From the NCBI GenBank assembly GCA_019695035.1, contig JAIBAU010000002.1:124001-188000 (forward strand): 64,000 nt of DNA, written 5' to 3'. The stretch is from Caulobacteraceae bacterium. Its GTDB lineage: Bacteria > Pseudomonadota > Alphaproteobacteria > Caulobacterales > Caulobacteraceae. Below the pieces are notes generated by a model. The model was not told where the DNA came from, made no database searches, and worked only from the letters and a program-made list of their open reading frames with translations. A program made the translations under genes and the position numbers. Below, one piece after another: positions 40,687 to 49,269 of the stretch; within the stretch, counting starts at the first letter, position 1, and the number at the start of each line of letters is the position of its first letter.

Positions 40687-41906
40687 CAGAACACCGTCCC
40701 GTCGCTGAGGATCGCCAGCGGCGGCCCTCCCCCTTCCCTACGCAGGGCGGCGATGCGGCGGCCCGCCGCCCAGGTGCCCCCCTCGAGCACGCTGGCCAGG
40801 GGCATGTCCCCGGCCTCGACCTCCAGCGCCTCGCGCACCAGCGGGGCGATGCGGTCCAGCAGCGCCACCGTCATGGCGCGCCACTCGACCACCAGCGGAT
40901 GCTCGACCGGCCAGGCCCGGGCCGCGTTCGCCGGGTCCCTCAGCTGCAGCACCCCCATGTCCATGAACAGCCCGCCGTTCCGGTATTCCGCCAGCCCCGT
41001 CAGGCCGTCCAGGTCGATGACCTCGATCCCCGCCGCCTGCAGCGGCTCGACCAGCGAATAGCTCAGCCACTGGCTCAGCTTGTGCAGCGGCGTGAGTCCT
41101 GCGGTCGGGTGGGGCCAGCAATCGCCCAGGGCGACGCCGTCGACCACCGGCCGGCCCTGCCAGATGGGCCCCAGGCCCTCCAGCACGGCGTCCAGGATCA
41201 TCGGCGCGGCGAGCGCGCCCGGATGGCAGCGTCGGGCCAGCCCGTCATAAAGTCCGCCCGGCCGCGCGCTGTCCTCCAGCGCGAACAGGGCCGGCCGGTC
41301 GGCGCACTGGTCGCCCAGCCGGCGCAGCAGCGCCGCGCGCCCCTCCAGTCCGACCAGGGGATTGGCGTCCGACACCTGGAATCCGGCGGCCAGATCGTCG
41401 GCGGTCAGCGCCGACAGCACCGAGGCGTCGGCGCGGAACGGGTCCTTGGGGTCGGCCGAAAAGGCCCCCCCCTCGAACATGCGGAAGCTGGCCACCGCGA
41501 GCCCCTCGGAGCGCGCCGAAACCAGGCCCGTGCCCGGATCCTCGAAGGTCCAGCCCGGCCCCGCGCCGGCGTCCAGCAGCACCGAGGTGATGGCCAGATC
41601 GAAGGCGGCGCGGGCGCGGGCCGCGGCGTCGGGCCAGTAGTAGGTCGCCATTGCCTCGGCCCACAGGTCGCGACCGCCGGAAACGAAATGCCGCCAGCGA
41701 GCGTGGAAAGGCACCTCCAGCGTGGGGTACTGCTCCTGCACCACCTCGGCCACGAAAGCAGCGGCGGCGGGCAGTCGGTCGAGGTGAACGCTCCAGTGTT
41801 CGAGCTCTCCCGCCTCGCCCAGCGCCAGCATGGCGTGGGCGTGTTCGCGCACGGCGGCGGCGCAGAGCAAGGCGCGCGCGGCCTTGCCGTCCTCAGAACT
41901 TGTCAA
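40686..41906 (-). CDS. URC4/Urg3 family protein (DUF1688), uracil degradation
   Basis: 406 aa, TTG at 41906 inside the 3' end of urc1 (14-bp overlap). Belongs to the URC4/urg3 family first known from the yeast URC pathway of uracil degradation; its reaction was not settled to my knowledge. Recognisable parts: [63 protein letters not shown] and GDCWPHP. The location between URC1 and UPRT makes the pathway assignment strong. Confidence 0.9.
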   Translation of the reverse strand: MTSSEDGKAARALLCAAAVREHAHAMLALGEAGELEHWSVHLDRLPAAAAFVAEVVQEQYPTLEVPFHARWRHFVSGGRDLWAEAMATYYWPDAAARARAAFDLAITSVLLDAGAGPGWTFEDPGTGLVSARSEGLAVASFRMFEGGAFSADPKDPFRADASVLSALTADDLAAGFQVSDANPLVGLEGRAALLRRLGDQCADRPALFALEDSARPGGLYDGLARRCHPGALAAPMILDAVLEGLGPIWQGRPVVDGVALGDCWPHPTAGLTPLHKLSQWLSYSLVEPLQAAGIEVIDLDGLTGLAEYRNGGLFMDMGVLQLRDPANAARAWPVEHPLVVEWRAMTVALLDRIAPLVREALEVEAGDMPLASVLEGGTWAAGRRIAALRREGGGPPLAILSDGTVF

Positions 41907-43149
41907 GATCGCGTCCCTTGACCTTCTTCAGGTCCTCGGCGCTGGGCGGCGCCTCGGGCGTGAAATAGCCCGCCGCCTTCTTGGCCTCCATCTCCACCGA
42001 GGCGTCGTCGGGGATCAGCTCGGCCGGGATCGGAACCCGCTCGAGAATCTCAATCCCGCCAGCGGCCAAGGCGTCGAACTTCATGTTCGACATCGAAATG
42101 AAGCGGTCGATGCGCTCGATCCCCAGCCAGTGGATCACGTCCGGCATCAGCTGCTGGAAGCGCGCATCCTGGACGCCGGCCACGCACTCGGTGCGCTCGA
42201 AGTAGGTGGCCGCCTGGTCGCCGCCCGGCTGGCGCTTGCGGGCGTTGTAGACGAGGAACTTGGTCACCTCCCCCAGCGCCCGGCCCTCCTTGCGGTTGTA
42301 GACGATCAGGCCCGACCCGCCGTTCTGCGCCTCGCGCACGCATTCCTCGATGCCGTGGGTGAGGTAGGGCCGGCAAGTGCAGATGTCGGAGCCGAACACG
42401 TCCGAGCCATTGCACTCGTCGTGCACGCGGCAGGTCAGGCGACGGGACTTGTCGCCGATGAAGGCCGGGTCGCCGAAGATGTAGACCGTATGGCCGCCGA
42501 TGGGCGGCAGGAACACCTTCATGTCCGGGCGGGTGACCAGGTCGGCGTACATGCCGCCCGTCTCCTCGAACAGGGTGCGACGCAGCTGGGTCTCGGAAAC
42601 GCCGAAGCGGTCGGCGATGCCCGGCAGATACCAGACCGGGTCGATGGCGATCTTGGTCACTGCCACGTCGCCCGCCTCGCGGACGATCTCGCCGTCGATC
42701 TTCAGCCGGCCCGCGGCGATGGCCTCGGCGATTTCACCCAGGGTCAGGCGGGCCTTGGTCACTGCGATGGTGGGCCGGATGTCGACGCCCTCGGCGATGA
42801 GCTCGCCGAAGTCCTGGGCGACACGGTGCCCCCAAGGGTCGAGCGAGACGATCTTGTCGGCGTGCTTCCACTGGTCGTGGGGGCCGATCTCGGCGGTCGG
42901 GTGGGTGTTGTGGAGGTCGGGGCGTGAAACGCCGCTCATCGCGCCCGAGGAAATCGCCAAAGCGCGGTAGAGCGAATAAGCTCCGCCGTGGGCCCCGATG
43001 GCGTTACGATCGGGTCCGGCGTTGACCGTGCCGATGATCGGGCCGCGCTCGGCGGCCGTAGAGGCTCCCCAGTGGAGGGGGAAGCGCGTGGCCGTTCCGG
43101 CCCCCGGATGGGAGTTCAGTCGGATGTGGCCGCTTCTGTTTGACGTCAT
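41893..43149 (-). CDS. URC1: GTP cyclohydrolase II-like protein of uracil degradation
   Basis: 418 aa. The GTP cyclohydrolase II fold is clear: RVHDECNGSDVFGSDICTC carries the zinc cysteines, followed by GSGLIVYNRKEGRALG. An extra N-terminal domain (about 170 residues, PDLHNTHPTAEIGPHDQWK and VSLDPWGHRV) distinguishes URC1 from RibA. In yeast, URC1 is needed for growth on uracil as nitrogen source. It heads the urc1-urc4-upp operon, and its promoter lies in the 180-bp gap shared with the divergent N-oxygenase operon. Confidence 0.92.
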   Translation of the reverse strand: MTSNRSGHIRLNSHPGAGTATRFPLHWGASTAAERGPIIGTVNAGPDRNAIGAHGGAYSLYRALAISSGAMSGVSRPDLHNTHPTAEIGPHDQWKHADKIVSLDPWGHRVAQDFGELIAEGVDIRPTIAVTKARLTLGEIAEAIAAGRLKIDGEIVREAGDVAVTKIAIDPVWYLPGIADRFGVSETQLRRTLFEETGGMYADLVTRPDMKVFLPPIGGHTVYIFGDPAFIGDKSRRLTCRVHDECNGSDVFGSDICTCRPYLTHGIEECVREAQNGGSGLIVYNRKEGRALGEVTKFLVYNARKRQPGGDQAATYFERTECVAGVQDARFQQLMPDVIHWLGIERIDRFISMSNMKFDALAAGGIEILERVPIPAELIPDDASVEMEAKKAAGYFTPEAPPSAEDLKKVKGRDLDKF

Positions 43150-43329
43150 CTACTCAGTTGTCCCTCGCCCCGACATTGGGGGGAATTCTCCAGTCAGCCA
43201 CTGGAACTTCGCCGTGTCCAGCGCCGAAAGGCTACGGTTACCGTGAGCCCCAGTCCTTACCGCTCTCCAAACAACACCGCCGCGGCCCCCGCGACGGAAC
43301 CGGTTTCCCCTCGTAAGGTTAAGCACCCC

Positions 43330-44313
43330 ATGGACCTTGGCCGTGACCGCGAAGCCCGGACGCTTGGTCCGGGATGGCTATCCGACTTCACCTGGCGGGA
43401 CGGACGGCTGGAGATCCGCAAGACCGGCGTGCGCTTGCCCCTGTCTCGGCCGGTGATCGGCGAAATCCTCACCTGGCTGCCCTATCTGCTGATGCTGGCC
43501 GTCGCGGCGCCGTTTGCCCGACTGACCAGCCGCACGCGCCTGAGCCTCTGGTTCACACCCGACACCCCGCGCCCCTGGTACATGATCCAGGGCGCCGCCC
43601 TGTGGGGCGGGATCGCCACGGCCCGCTCGCCGCAGGAGGCCGACGCGGCCTTCTGCTTCGACGACAGCACCACCTGCCGGGCCGAGGCGCCGGCGGGCTT
43701 GCCGGGCTTCAATTTCGGCTGCACGGACGTGTCCAAACGCCACGTCGCGCGGATCTTCGAGGAGGTCTTTGGCTACCCTCTGGCGCTGGATCCCCGGCGC
43801 GCCGAGGGCCCCATCGTCGAGAAGTCGGACCGTAACGGCGTGCACGACGGCCGCATCGTCAACGCCCCCGCCCTGCCCCGCGACGGCTTCGTCTACCAGC
43901 GGCTCGTCGATACCGAGGACGGCGGCTTCAACCACGACCTGCGGACGGTCTGCGTCGACGGACGGCCCCTGTTCGTCGTGCACAAGCACAAGGCCGCGGG
44001 CGAGAGTTTCGCCATCCACACCCGTCGCGCCGTGATCGAGGAGCCCGAGCGCCTGTTCTCCGCGGCCGAACTGGAGCGCATCGCCGCCTTCAACGCCCGC
44101 ATGGGCCTCGACTGGGGCGGCCTCGACATCCTGCGCGACCGCCACGACGGACGCCTTTACATCGTCGACGCGAACAAGACCGACCTGGGGCCGGTGATCG
44201 CCCTCGGCTGGGCGGACAAGGCGCGCTCGATGCGCCGGCTCGGCCGCGCCCTGGAGCGCATGATCCTGGCCCGACGCCAGGCCGTCGCGAGGCCCGAGCG
44301 CGATGCAGCCTGA
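43330..44313 (+). CDS. ATP-grasp-like protein, first gene of the N-oxygenase operon
   Basis: 327 aa from the ATG at 43330; a GTG at 43243 would add 29 Ser/Pro-rich residues. After an amphipathic and hydrophobic N-terminal part (PVIGEILTWLPYLLMLAVAAPFA) comes an ATP-grasp-type C-terminal half: FVYQRLVDTEDGGFNHDLRTVC, LFVVHKHK, then AAFNARMGLDWGGLDILRD and LYIVDANKTDLGPV, where Asp and Asn would bind metal. ATP-grasp enzymes ligate a carboxylate to an amine or guanidine. The match is by pattern, not a named family. Overlaps the next gene by 11 bp. Confidence 0.68.
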   Translation: MDLGRDREARTLGPGWLSDFTWRDGRLEIRKTGVRLPLSRPVIGEILTWLPYLLMLAVAAPFARLTSRTRLSLWFTPDTPRPWYMIQGAALWGGIATARSPQEADAAFCFDDSTTCRAEAPAGLPGFNFGCTDVSKRHVARIFEEVFGYPLALDPRRAEGPIVEKSDRNGVHDGRIVNAPALPRDGFVYQRLVDTEDGGFNHDLRTVCVDGRPLFVVHKHKAAGESFAIHTRRAVIEEPERLFSAAELERIAAFNARMGLDWGGLDILRDRHDGRLYIVDANKTDLGPVIALGWADKARSMRRLGRALERMILARRQAVARPERDAA

Positions 44314-45013
44314 AGCCACCCTCGCGCGGTCGCCCGCGGACGGCCTCGAACAGCGCTTCCGCGCCTTCGTGCGCGAGCGGGCCTTTCCCTGCGTGGGGGC
44401 CAAGTCCGCCCTGGGCCGCGGGGCGTTGCGCGTCCTGCTGGCGCGCGACATCGCCTCCGCCTGGGACGACCTCAGGATCTACGCCGCCCTCCGCGACTTC
44501 GCGAACGTCTACCGGGCCGCACCTGCGCCGTTCCAGAGCCTGGCGGTCATCTTCGCCGAAGGCGGCGCCGGCGACGAGGTCGACTTCGAGCGGAACCTCT
44601 GGGCGCGCCTTCAGTCCCTGTCCGACAAGGACGGCTGGCTGGGTCAGCCGTACGACCCCCGCGTTTCGTCCGACGCCGACGATCCGCACTTCTCCCTCAG
44701 CTTCGGCGGCGAGGCCTTCTTCGTGGTCGGGCTGCACCCGGCGGCCAGCCGCCCGGCGCGCCGGTTCGAGGCGCCGGTGCTGGTCTTCAACCCTCACGAC
44801 CAGTTCGAGCGGCTGCGCCAGGACGGCCGCTACGAACCCCTGCGCGCCAGCATCGTCGCCCGGGACGTGGCGTTGGCCGGCGCCCCCAACCCCATGATCG
44901 CCCGCTTCGGCGAGAGCTCCGAAGCCCGCCAGTACTCCGGCCGCCAGGTCGGGCCGGACTGGCGTTGCCCGTTCCATGTCAAGCCCCGGACTCCGCCCCA
45001 TGACGATGACTGA
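44303..45013 (+). CDS. YqcI/YcgG-family protein (GntA-like heme-dependent N-oxygenase)
   Basis: 236 aa. Family hallmarks: FPCVGAKSA (residues 28-36), SLSFGGEAFFVVGLHPAASRPARRF in outline with HPAASR at 145-150, FNPHDQFERLR (162-172) and CPFHVK near the C-terminus. Members include the guanitoxin N-hydroxylase GntA, which hydroxylates a guanidino nitrogen using heme. The His of HPxxSR is the likely heme ligand. It overlaps the ATP-grasp gene by 11 bp and the DUF1989 gene by 14 bp, so all are co-translated. Substrate unknown; a guanidino or amino compound is the natural guess. Confidence 0.85.
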   Translation: MQPEATLARSPADGLEQRFRAFVRERAFPCVGAKSALGRGALRVLLARDIASAWDDLRIYAALRDFANVYRAAPAPFQSLAVIFAEGGAGDEVDFERNLWARLQSLSDKDGWLGQPYDPRVSSDADDPHFSLSFGGEAFFVVGLHPAASRPARRFEAPVLVFNPHDQFERLRQDGRYEPLRASIVARDVALAGAPNPMIARFGESSEARQYSGRQVGPDWRCPFHVKPRTPPHDDD

Positions 45014-45593
45014 GATCGCGCCGCGCAGCGGCCGGGCCTTTCGCCTGAACCGGGGCCAGCGCCTGCGCGTCGTCGACCCGAAGGGCGAACAGGTGTCCGA
45101 CCTACTGGCCTTCAACGCCCATGACACCGGTGAGGTGATTTCCTCGGGCCGCACCCTGGACTACGCCTCGAAGCTGTTCCTCAGCACCGGCGATCCGCTC
45201 TACTCCAACCGCTCCAACGTGATGCTGCGCATCGTCGAGGACACGGTGGGGCGCCACGACTTCCTGCTGACGCCCTGCTCGAAGGACACCTTCCGCATCA
45301 TCTATGGCGACGAGCACCCGCACCGCGGCTGCTTTGGCAACCTGGCCGAGGCGCTGGCGCCCTACGGCGTGGTCGAGGATCAGATCCCTACCGCCTTCAA
45401 TGTCTTCATGAACGTCACCGTCGACGGCGACAGCGGCGCCCTGAAGGTTGAACCGCCCCGCTCCCGGGCCGGCGATCACATCCTGTTCGAGGCCGAGATG
45501 GACCTCATCGTGGCCCTGACCGCGTGCTCGGCCCTGCAGTCGAACAACTACGCCTTCAAACCGATCCATTTCCGCGTCGAGGAGCCCGCATGA
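45000..45593 (+). CDS. DUF1989 (urea-carboxylase-associated / CgdAB-like) protein
   Basis: 197 aa from the ATG at 45000. The DUF1989 pattern: APRSGRAFRLNRGQRLRVVDP, VSDLLAFNAHD, LTPCSKDTF, HRGCFGNL and LTACSALQSNNYAFKPI. Three cysteines (93, 111, 176) are placed as metal ligands. The family includes the two subunits of carboxyguanidine deiminase and the urea carboxylase-associated proteins. Usually two paralogues occur together beside a urea or guanidine carboxylase; here there is one and no carboxylase. Instead it is linked to an N-oxygenase, which suggests a different but related guanidino/ureido substrate. Confidence 0.87.
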   Translation: MTMTEIAPRSGRAFRLNRGQRLRVVDPKGEQVSDLLAFNAHDTGEVISSGRTLDYASKLFLSTGDPLYSNRSNVMLRIVEDTVGRHDFLLTPCSKDTFRIIYGDEHPHRGCFGNLAEALAPYGVVEDQIPTAFNVFMNVTVDGDSGALKVEPPRSRAGDHILFEAEMDLIVALTACSALQSNNYAFKPIHFRVEEPA

Positions 45594-45964
45594 GGCGCTC
45601 GCGCGTTAGCAAGGGCATGAAGCTTCAGGCGCTCCTCGTCGCCGGCGTCCTGCTGGCCGCCACCTCCGCCGCCGCCGTCACCGAGGCGGACCTCGCGCCG
45701 GCCTTCGGCAACACCATCGTCTCGACCCACCCGGACGGCCGCAAGGCCAGGCTCTGGCTGAACGCGGACCACACCTTCACGGCCCAGGGCCGCAAGGGGA
45801 ACCGAGAGCGGGGAACCTGGGCCATTCGCGGCGGCAAGCTCTGCCTCAAGCAAAGCCTGCTCAGCTACTGCAAGGCCTTCCCAAAGGTCCGCGTCGGCGC
45901 CACCTGGCGCGACCGCGCCGTGAACGGCGAAATGGTCACTAACGCTCTCGTCGCGGGGCGCTAG
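45590..45964 (+). CDS. Small exported protein, last gene of the N-oxygenase operon
   Basis: 124 aa. The ATG at 45590 overlaps the DUF1989 stop (ATGA) and has GAGGAG 6 nt upstream. An ATG at 45617 is possible. Signal peptide with basic start (MRRSRVSKGMK) and core LQALLVAGVLLAATSAAA. The mature domain is short and beta-rich (ARLWLNADHTFTAQGRKGNRERGTWAIRGGKLCLKQ) with two cysteines (KLCLKQ and SYCKAF) likely to form a disulfide. No family recognised. Translational coupling makes it part of the operon, although its export is surprising next to cytoplasmic enzymes. Confidence 0.75.
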   Translation: MRRSRVSKGMKLQALLVAGVLLAATSAAAVTEADLAPAFGNTIVSTHPDGRKARLWLNADHTFTAQGRKGNRERGTWAIRGGKLCLKQSLLSYCKAFPKVRVGATWRDRAVNGEMVTNALVAGR

Positions 45965-45976
45965 ACTGCCGCCGTA

Positions 45977-47173
45977 ATGGCGAAGCGACCGACCGGCCTC
46001 AAGCGGCTCACCCCCGACAACCTCACTCGCCTGGGGGCCGAGCGGCTGGCCGAGATGCTGGTCCAGATGGCCGAGGACGACCCCATCTGGAAGCGGCGGC
46101 TGAAGATGGAGCTGGCCGCCGAGGTGGGCGAAGGCGACCTCGCCGCCGAGATCGACAAGCGCCTGATCTCCATCGCCGGCAGCAAGGCGCGCGTCTCCTG
46201 GCGCAAGCGCCCCGCTCTGATCCGCGACCTGGTCAGCATCCGGCGCATGATCGTCGACCGCCTGGCGCCGCTGGACCGAAGGCTGGCGCTGGACCGGCTG
46301 GTGGGCTGGTTCTCCCTGTTCCGGGGCCTCGTGGCGCGGGTGAAGGATCCCAAGGGCGAACTTCTGGGCGCCTTCCTCGAGGCCGGACCCGAACTGGGCG
46401 AGCTCGCCACGGCCGCGCACCGCGACGGGCCGGCGGCCGTCCAGACCCTGGCCGCCGCCATTGCGGGTCGGCCCGTCGACTGGGGGCGCTGGATCCAGGC
46501 CGCGAGCGACCGGATGGACACCGGCCTCGCGGGCGCTCTGCTGGCCGCCCTACGACAAGGCGAGGCGTCGACCGCGCTGCGGCCGGTGATTACGCGCCTT
46601 GCGGACATGGCCGGCGACATCGACACCTGGCTGGAAGCGTTTTCCCCCGCGCAGCGCAAGCTTCCGGAGGTGGGAGCCGAGATCGCGCTCCGTCTGCTCA
46701 AGGCGGGACGGACGCCGGAGGCGCGGGCCGCGATCGACGCCGCGCGGCCTCGCGGCGCAAGGCTCGGCTGGAGCCTGAACAGGAGCGAGGCCCCCATCGA
46801 TCCCGTCTGGGACCGCGCGCACATCGCCGTGCTGGAGGCGGAGGGCCGGCAAGCCGAAGCCCAGGCCGCACGCTGGGACCGCTTTGAGCGGGAGCTCGAC
46901 GCCGAGGCCCTGCGCGCCTACCTCGGCAAGCTCGCCGACTTCGACGACGTCGTGGCGCTGGAGAAGGCCTTCGCCCACGCCGCCGCCTATCCGCGCTTCA
47001 CGGCCGGCCTGGAATTCCTGGTCGACTGGCCCGCGCTACGCGAGGCCGCCGCCATGGTCGAGGCGCGCGGGGACGAGGCGCTTCTGTCGCATCCGCGGAT
47101 GGAGGACTGGGCCCTGCGCCTGGAAGCGCGCCATCCGGACGCCGCCGATCGTTTGCGGCGACGGCGGCGCTAG
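45977..47173 (+). CDS. DUF6880 family alpha-helical repeat protein
   Basis: 398 aa. Helical throughout, with TPR-like pairs (DTWLEAFSPAQRKLPEVGAEIALRLLKAGRTPEARAAID in outline). The opening LTPDNLTRLGAERLAEMLVQMAEDDPIWKRRLKMELA is typical of this alphaproteobacterial family. No enzymatic motif. It starts 12 bp after the small exported gene and could be the fifth operon member. Function unknown. Its stop overlaps the ABM-domain gene stop in CTAG. Confidence 0.8.
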   Translation: MAKRPTGLKRLTPDNLTRLGAERLAEMLVQMAEDDPIWKRRLKMELAAEVGEGDLAAEIDKRLISIAGSKARVSWRKRPALIRDLVSIRRMIVDRLAPLDRRLALDRLVGWFSLFRGLVARVKDPKGELLGAFLEAGPELGELATAAHRDGPAAVQTLAAAIAGRPVDWGRWIQAASDRMDTGLAGALLAALRQGEASTALRPVITRLADMAGDIDTWLEAFSPAQRKLPEVGAEIALRLLKAGRTPEARAAIDAARPRGARLGWSLNRSEAPIDPVWDRAHIAVLEAEGRQAEAQAARWDRFERELDAEALRAYLGKLADFDDVVALEKAFAHAAAYPRFTAGLEFLVDWPALREAAAMVEARGDEALLSHPRMEDWALRLEARHPDAADRLRRRRR

Positions 47174-47466
47174 CGCAGATCCAGCACCACGGGGCCGGAA
47201 ACCGCGTCGGTCACCCCCAGCCCGCCCCCCAGGTCCTCCAGGGTGTGACGGAAGCTGTCGAGGGTCGCCACCATGTGCGGCCGCGCGGCGGCCAGCGCCT
47301 CCATGTCGGTCCACTCGGCGATGACGCAATAGGTCCGATCGCCGGTCTTGATGATGCGGGCGCTCAGCATGCCCGGCCATTGCGCCTGGGCGGCGCGATG
47401 GGCGTCCAGGAACGCCTCGTCCTGGCCCGGCTTGACGCGAAAGCGCACGGCGTTGAACGCGGTCAT
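47170..47466 (-). CDS. ABM-superfamily (dimeric alpha-beta barrel) protein
   Basis: 98 aa from the ATG at 47466, chosen over the GTG at 47472 because GGAGGG lies 7 nt upstream of the ATG. A single antibiotic-biosynthesis-monooxygenase domain: FNAVRFRVKPGQDEAFLDAHRAA, SARIIKTGDRTYCVIAEWTDMEALAAARPHM. Members are cofactor-free oxygenases, heme-degrading enzymes or reactive-species scavengers; no catalytic residues can be assigned. Single-gene unit. Confidence 0.83.
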   Translation of the reverse strand: MTAFNAVRFRVKPGQDEAFLDAHRAAQAQWPGMLSARIIKTGDRTYCVIAEWTDMEALAAARPHMVATLDSFRHTLEDLGGGLGVTDAVSGPVVLDLR

Positions 47467-47559
47467 CGGCACACCCTCCCAGTCTGAGAAGCGGCGACAA
47501 TGCGCCGCGTCGGCGGACGCGACAAGCCGGCGCGCCGGCCGCGCCCGCGGACGAACGCC

Positions 47560-48225
47560 TCAGTCGCCGCAGTTCCGGCGCATGGGGACGGACTGGTACC
47601 ACTCGAATTCGGGCGGCTCGATGCGGGGCCCGATCAGGCGCGGGGACGGATCGGCGACCTTGCCGCCCAGGCGCACCCAGCCCGTTTCGGTCAGTTCCGC
47701 GGGCTCGGCCCGGTCCTCCTTGTCGCTGAACCACTTGACCCAGTAGAGCCCGGGTTCGCGCTGCGTCGGCGCCTGTTCAGACGAGTGGAACCCGAACACG
47801 ATCCGCTCGGCGCCGAAGGCCTTCAGGCGTTTCAGCTCCTGGAAGAAGCGCGGGCCCAGCAGGCTGCGCAGCGGCCGTCGCACGCCCGCCCCCGCCGGAC
47901 AGCTGGCCTCGAAGGTCCAGGTGTCCTCGTCCGTCTCGATGGTGCGTCGGTCCTCGAACTCGATCTCGTAGTCGTAGGCCAGCAGTTCCTCGAGGGTCAG
48001 CCAGGAGATGGCCAGCAGTCCGCCCCCGGCCGCCCCGATCTCGGGACTGACGTCGGCCGGCAGGCCGCGGGGCGGGCTGATCACCGGCGAGTGGGAGTAG
48101 TTCCGCACGTCCGCCAGGAAGCCGAAGATGGCATAGCTGCGCCAGTTGAAGGGCTCGGCGCCCGGCAGGGCGACCCACCGATCCCCCTCGCGCCGCTCGG
48201 CGCCGCCCATCAGGTCCACAGCCAT
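47560..48225 (-). CDS. Hypothetical protein
   Basis: 221 aa. Acidic, no signal peptide or membrane segment. It opens MAVDLMGGAERREGDRWVALPGAEPFNWRSYAIFGFLADVRN in outline, with RSYAIFGFLADVRNY and the RGLPADVSPE loop as the most conserved-looking parts. ERIVFGFHSSEQ and YWVKWFSD follow. Similar proteins are scattered in proteobacteria and phages as uncharacterised genes, as far as I recall. No functional motif found. Neighbours give no clue. Confidence 0.7.
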   Translation of the reverse strand: MAVDLMGGAERREGDRWVALPGAEPFNWRSYAIFGFLADVRNYSHSPVISPPRGLPADVSPEIGAAGGGLLAISWLTLEELLAYDYEIEFEDRRTIETDEDTWTFEASCPAGAGVRRPLRSLLGPRFFQELKRLKAFGAERIVFGFHSSEQAPTQREPGLYWVKWFSDKEDRAEPAELTETGWVRLGGKVADPSPRLIGPRIEPPEFEWYQSVPMRRNCGD

Positions 48226-48325
48226 ATCCCGCCCCTCCGCCGGCGCCTGCCGCCGCCGATTCCGCGGCTTCCTAGCTTACCCCGTGGACCGGGCCAATCG
48301 GGTGAGCGGCGGAGGCGTCGACGGC

Positions 48326-48703
48326 CTAGGGCCGTTGCGATCGATCCACCGGCTTTGGACATTTTGAGGGTTTCGCGGGAGTCCGCGCCGAGGCGTTCGG
48401 CCGGGCCGGGGCCGTGTTGGACCCCCGGGCGGGTTCGGCAGGGCCCAGCCCGGCCGATTGATCCACCCAGCCCGAGCGGGCGGCCCGGTCCGAGCTCGTT
48501 CCGACCCCCTCGGACTGAGGCACGCATCGTGGGTCGGGGTCCTGGCAGCGGCACCCGTCAAAGGACTGGCCTTGCGACCGGCAAATCTCCTCGGTCTCAC
48601 AGACGCCGGGGCCGTAGCCGGTCATATCGATCCGCGCCGAACTGGCGCCACAGACGGCGAGGCCCAGCAGACCGGCGAACACGGCGACCGGAAATCTGTG
48701 CAT
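48326..48703 (-). CDS. Small exported Cys-rich protein
   Basis: 125 aa from the ATG at 48703, which gives a clean signal peptide (MHRFPVAVFAGLLGLAVCGASSA). The mature N-terminus is cysteine-rich: GVCETEEICRSQGQSFDGCRC followed by DPDPRCVPQS. This spacing suggests two or three disulfides. The C-terminal half is Ser/Ala/Pro-rich and probably disordered. No family recognised. The frame is open a little upstream, but earlier starts would put residues before the signal peptide. Confidence 0.62.
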   Translation of the reverse strand: MHRFPVAVFAGLLGLAVCGASSARIDMTGYGPGVCETEEICRSQGQSFDGCRCQDPDPRCVPQSEGVGTSSDRAARSGWVDQSAGLGPAEPARGSNTAPARPNASARTPAKPSKCPKPVDRSQRP

Positions 48704-48810
48704 GGCGCATCCCCGCTCCTGGACCGCCACAGCCTGGGAACTCGCTTGCGATTTGGCAAGCGCCTCGCCCGGACGACGGGGCCCTGCGAGGCGGATTTCA
48801 AGCCGGGAGG

Positions 48811-48901
48811 TGGCGGAGACGGAGGGATTCGAACCCTCGATACCCTTTGGAGGTATGACGATTTAGCAAACCGTTGCCTTCAGCCACTCGGCCACGTCTC
48901 C
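48811..48901 (-). tRNA. tRNA-Ser(GCT)
   Basis: On the minus strand a complete class II tRNA: acceptor GGAGACG pairs with CGTCTCC, discriminator G and encoded CCA at 48811-48813. The anticodon loop TTTGCTAAA gives anticodon GCT, reading AGC/AGT serine codons. A long variable arm (CGTCATACCTCCAAAGGGTATCG region) and the T-arm GAGGGTTCGAATCCCTC are as expected for tRNA-Ser. Transcribed towards the Cys-rich protein gene. Confidence 0.96.
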
Positions 48902-49269
48902 GGCGGCGGTCCGGATAGCCTGTTCCCCTCCCCGACGCAACGGACGCGACGCCGCTTCTTTGGCGACGGGCGGCGACCTCGCCGACTCTACCTTTACGGG
49001 CGTCGCCGGGGCCCCTGTGCGAAAATGGTGCTCAAGTGACCGAAAATCGGGGTGATCCGGCCGGCGAACAGAGTAAACAATCCACTAATGGTGGTGGTTC
49101 GAACCGAAGTTCGTCACCTTTTGCCGAGCAGCAAACGTTTCGCTTTCACTGACGCTTGCGGCACTCTTTAAACCTACCGTCTCAACCCGGATTCGCCCGG
49201 AAGGCGTCGTGTTAACGCGAATTGCACGCGCCTTGCAGCATGCTTCGGGTCCGTATCAGCCCGAGACCG
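48902..49269. other. Intergenic region between tRNA-Ser and hfsE
   Basis: About 370 bp with no convincing gene. It must hold the promoters of the leftward tRNA and the rightward hfs operon. Visible features are a perfect palindrome GGTTCGAACC at 49096-49105 nested in CGAACCGAAGTTCG, and a weak -35/-10-like pair (TTTCAC, 17 nt, TTTAAA ending 49172). Neither is certain. Confidence 0.5.

Noticed and set aside
43203..43230. GGAAC upstream of the ATP-grasp gene as an EcfG promoter
   Set aside because: No CGTT-like element at 16 or 17 nt; the bases there read CCGA.
49090..49115. GGTTCGAACC palindrome as a tRNA T-arm remnant or phage attachment site
   Set aside because: Only ten bases match a T-arm, no acceptor or anticodon arm is found nearby, and no integrase is present.
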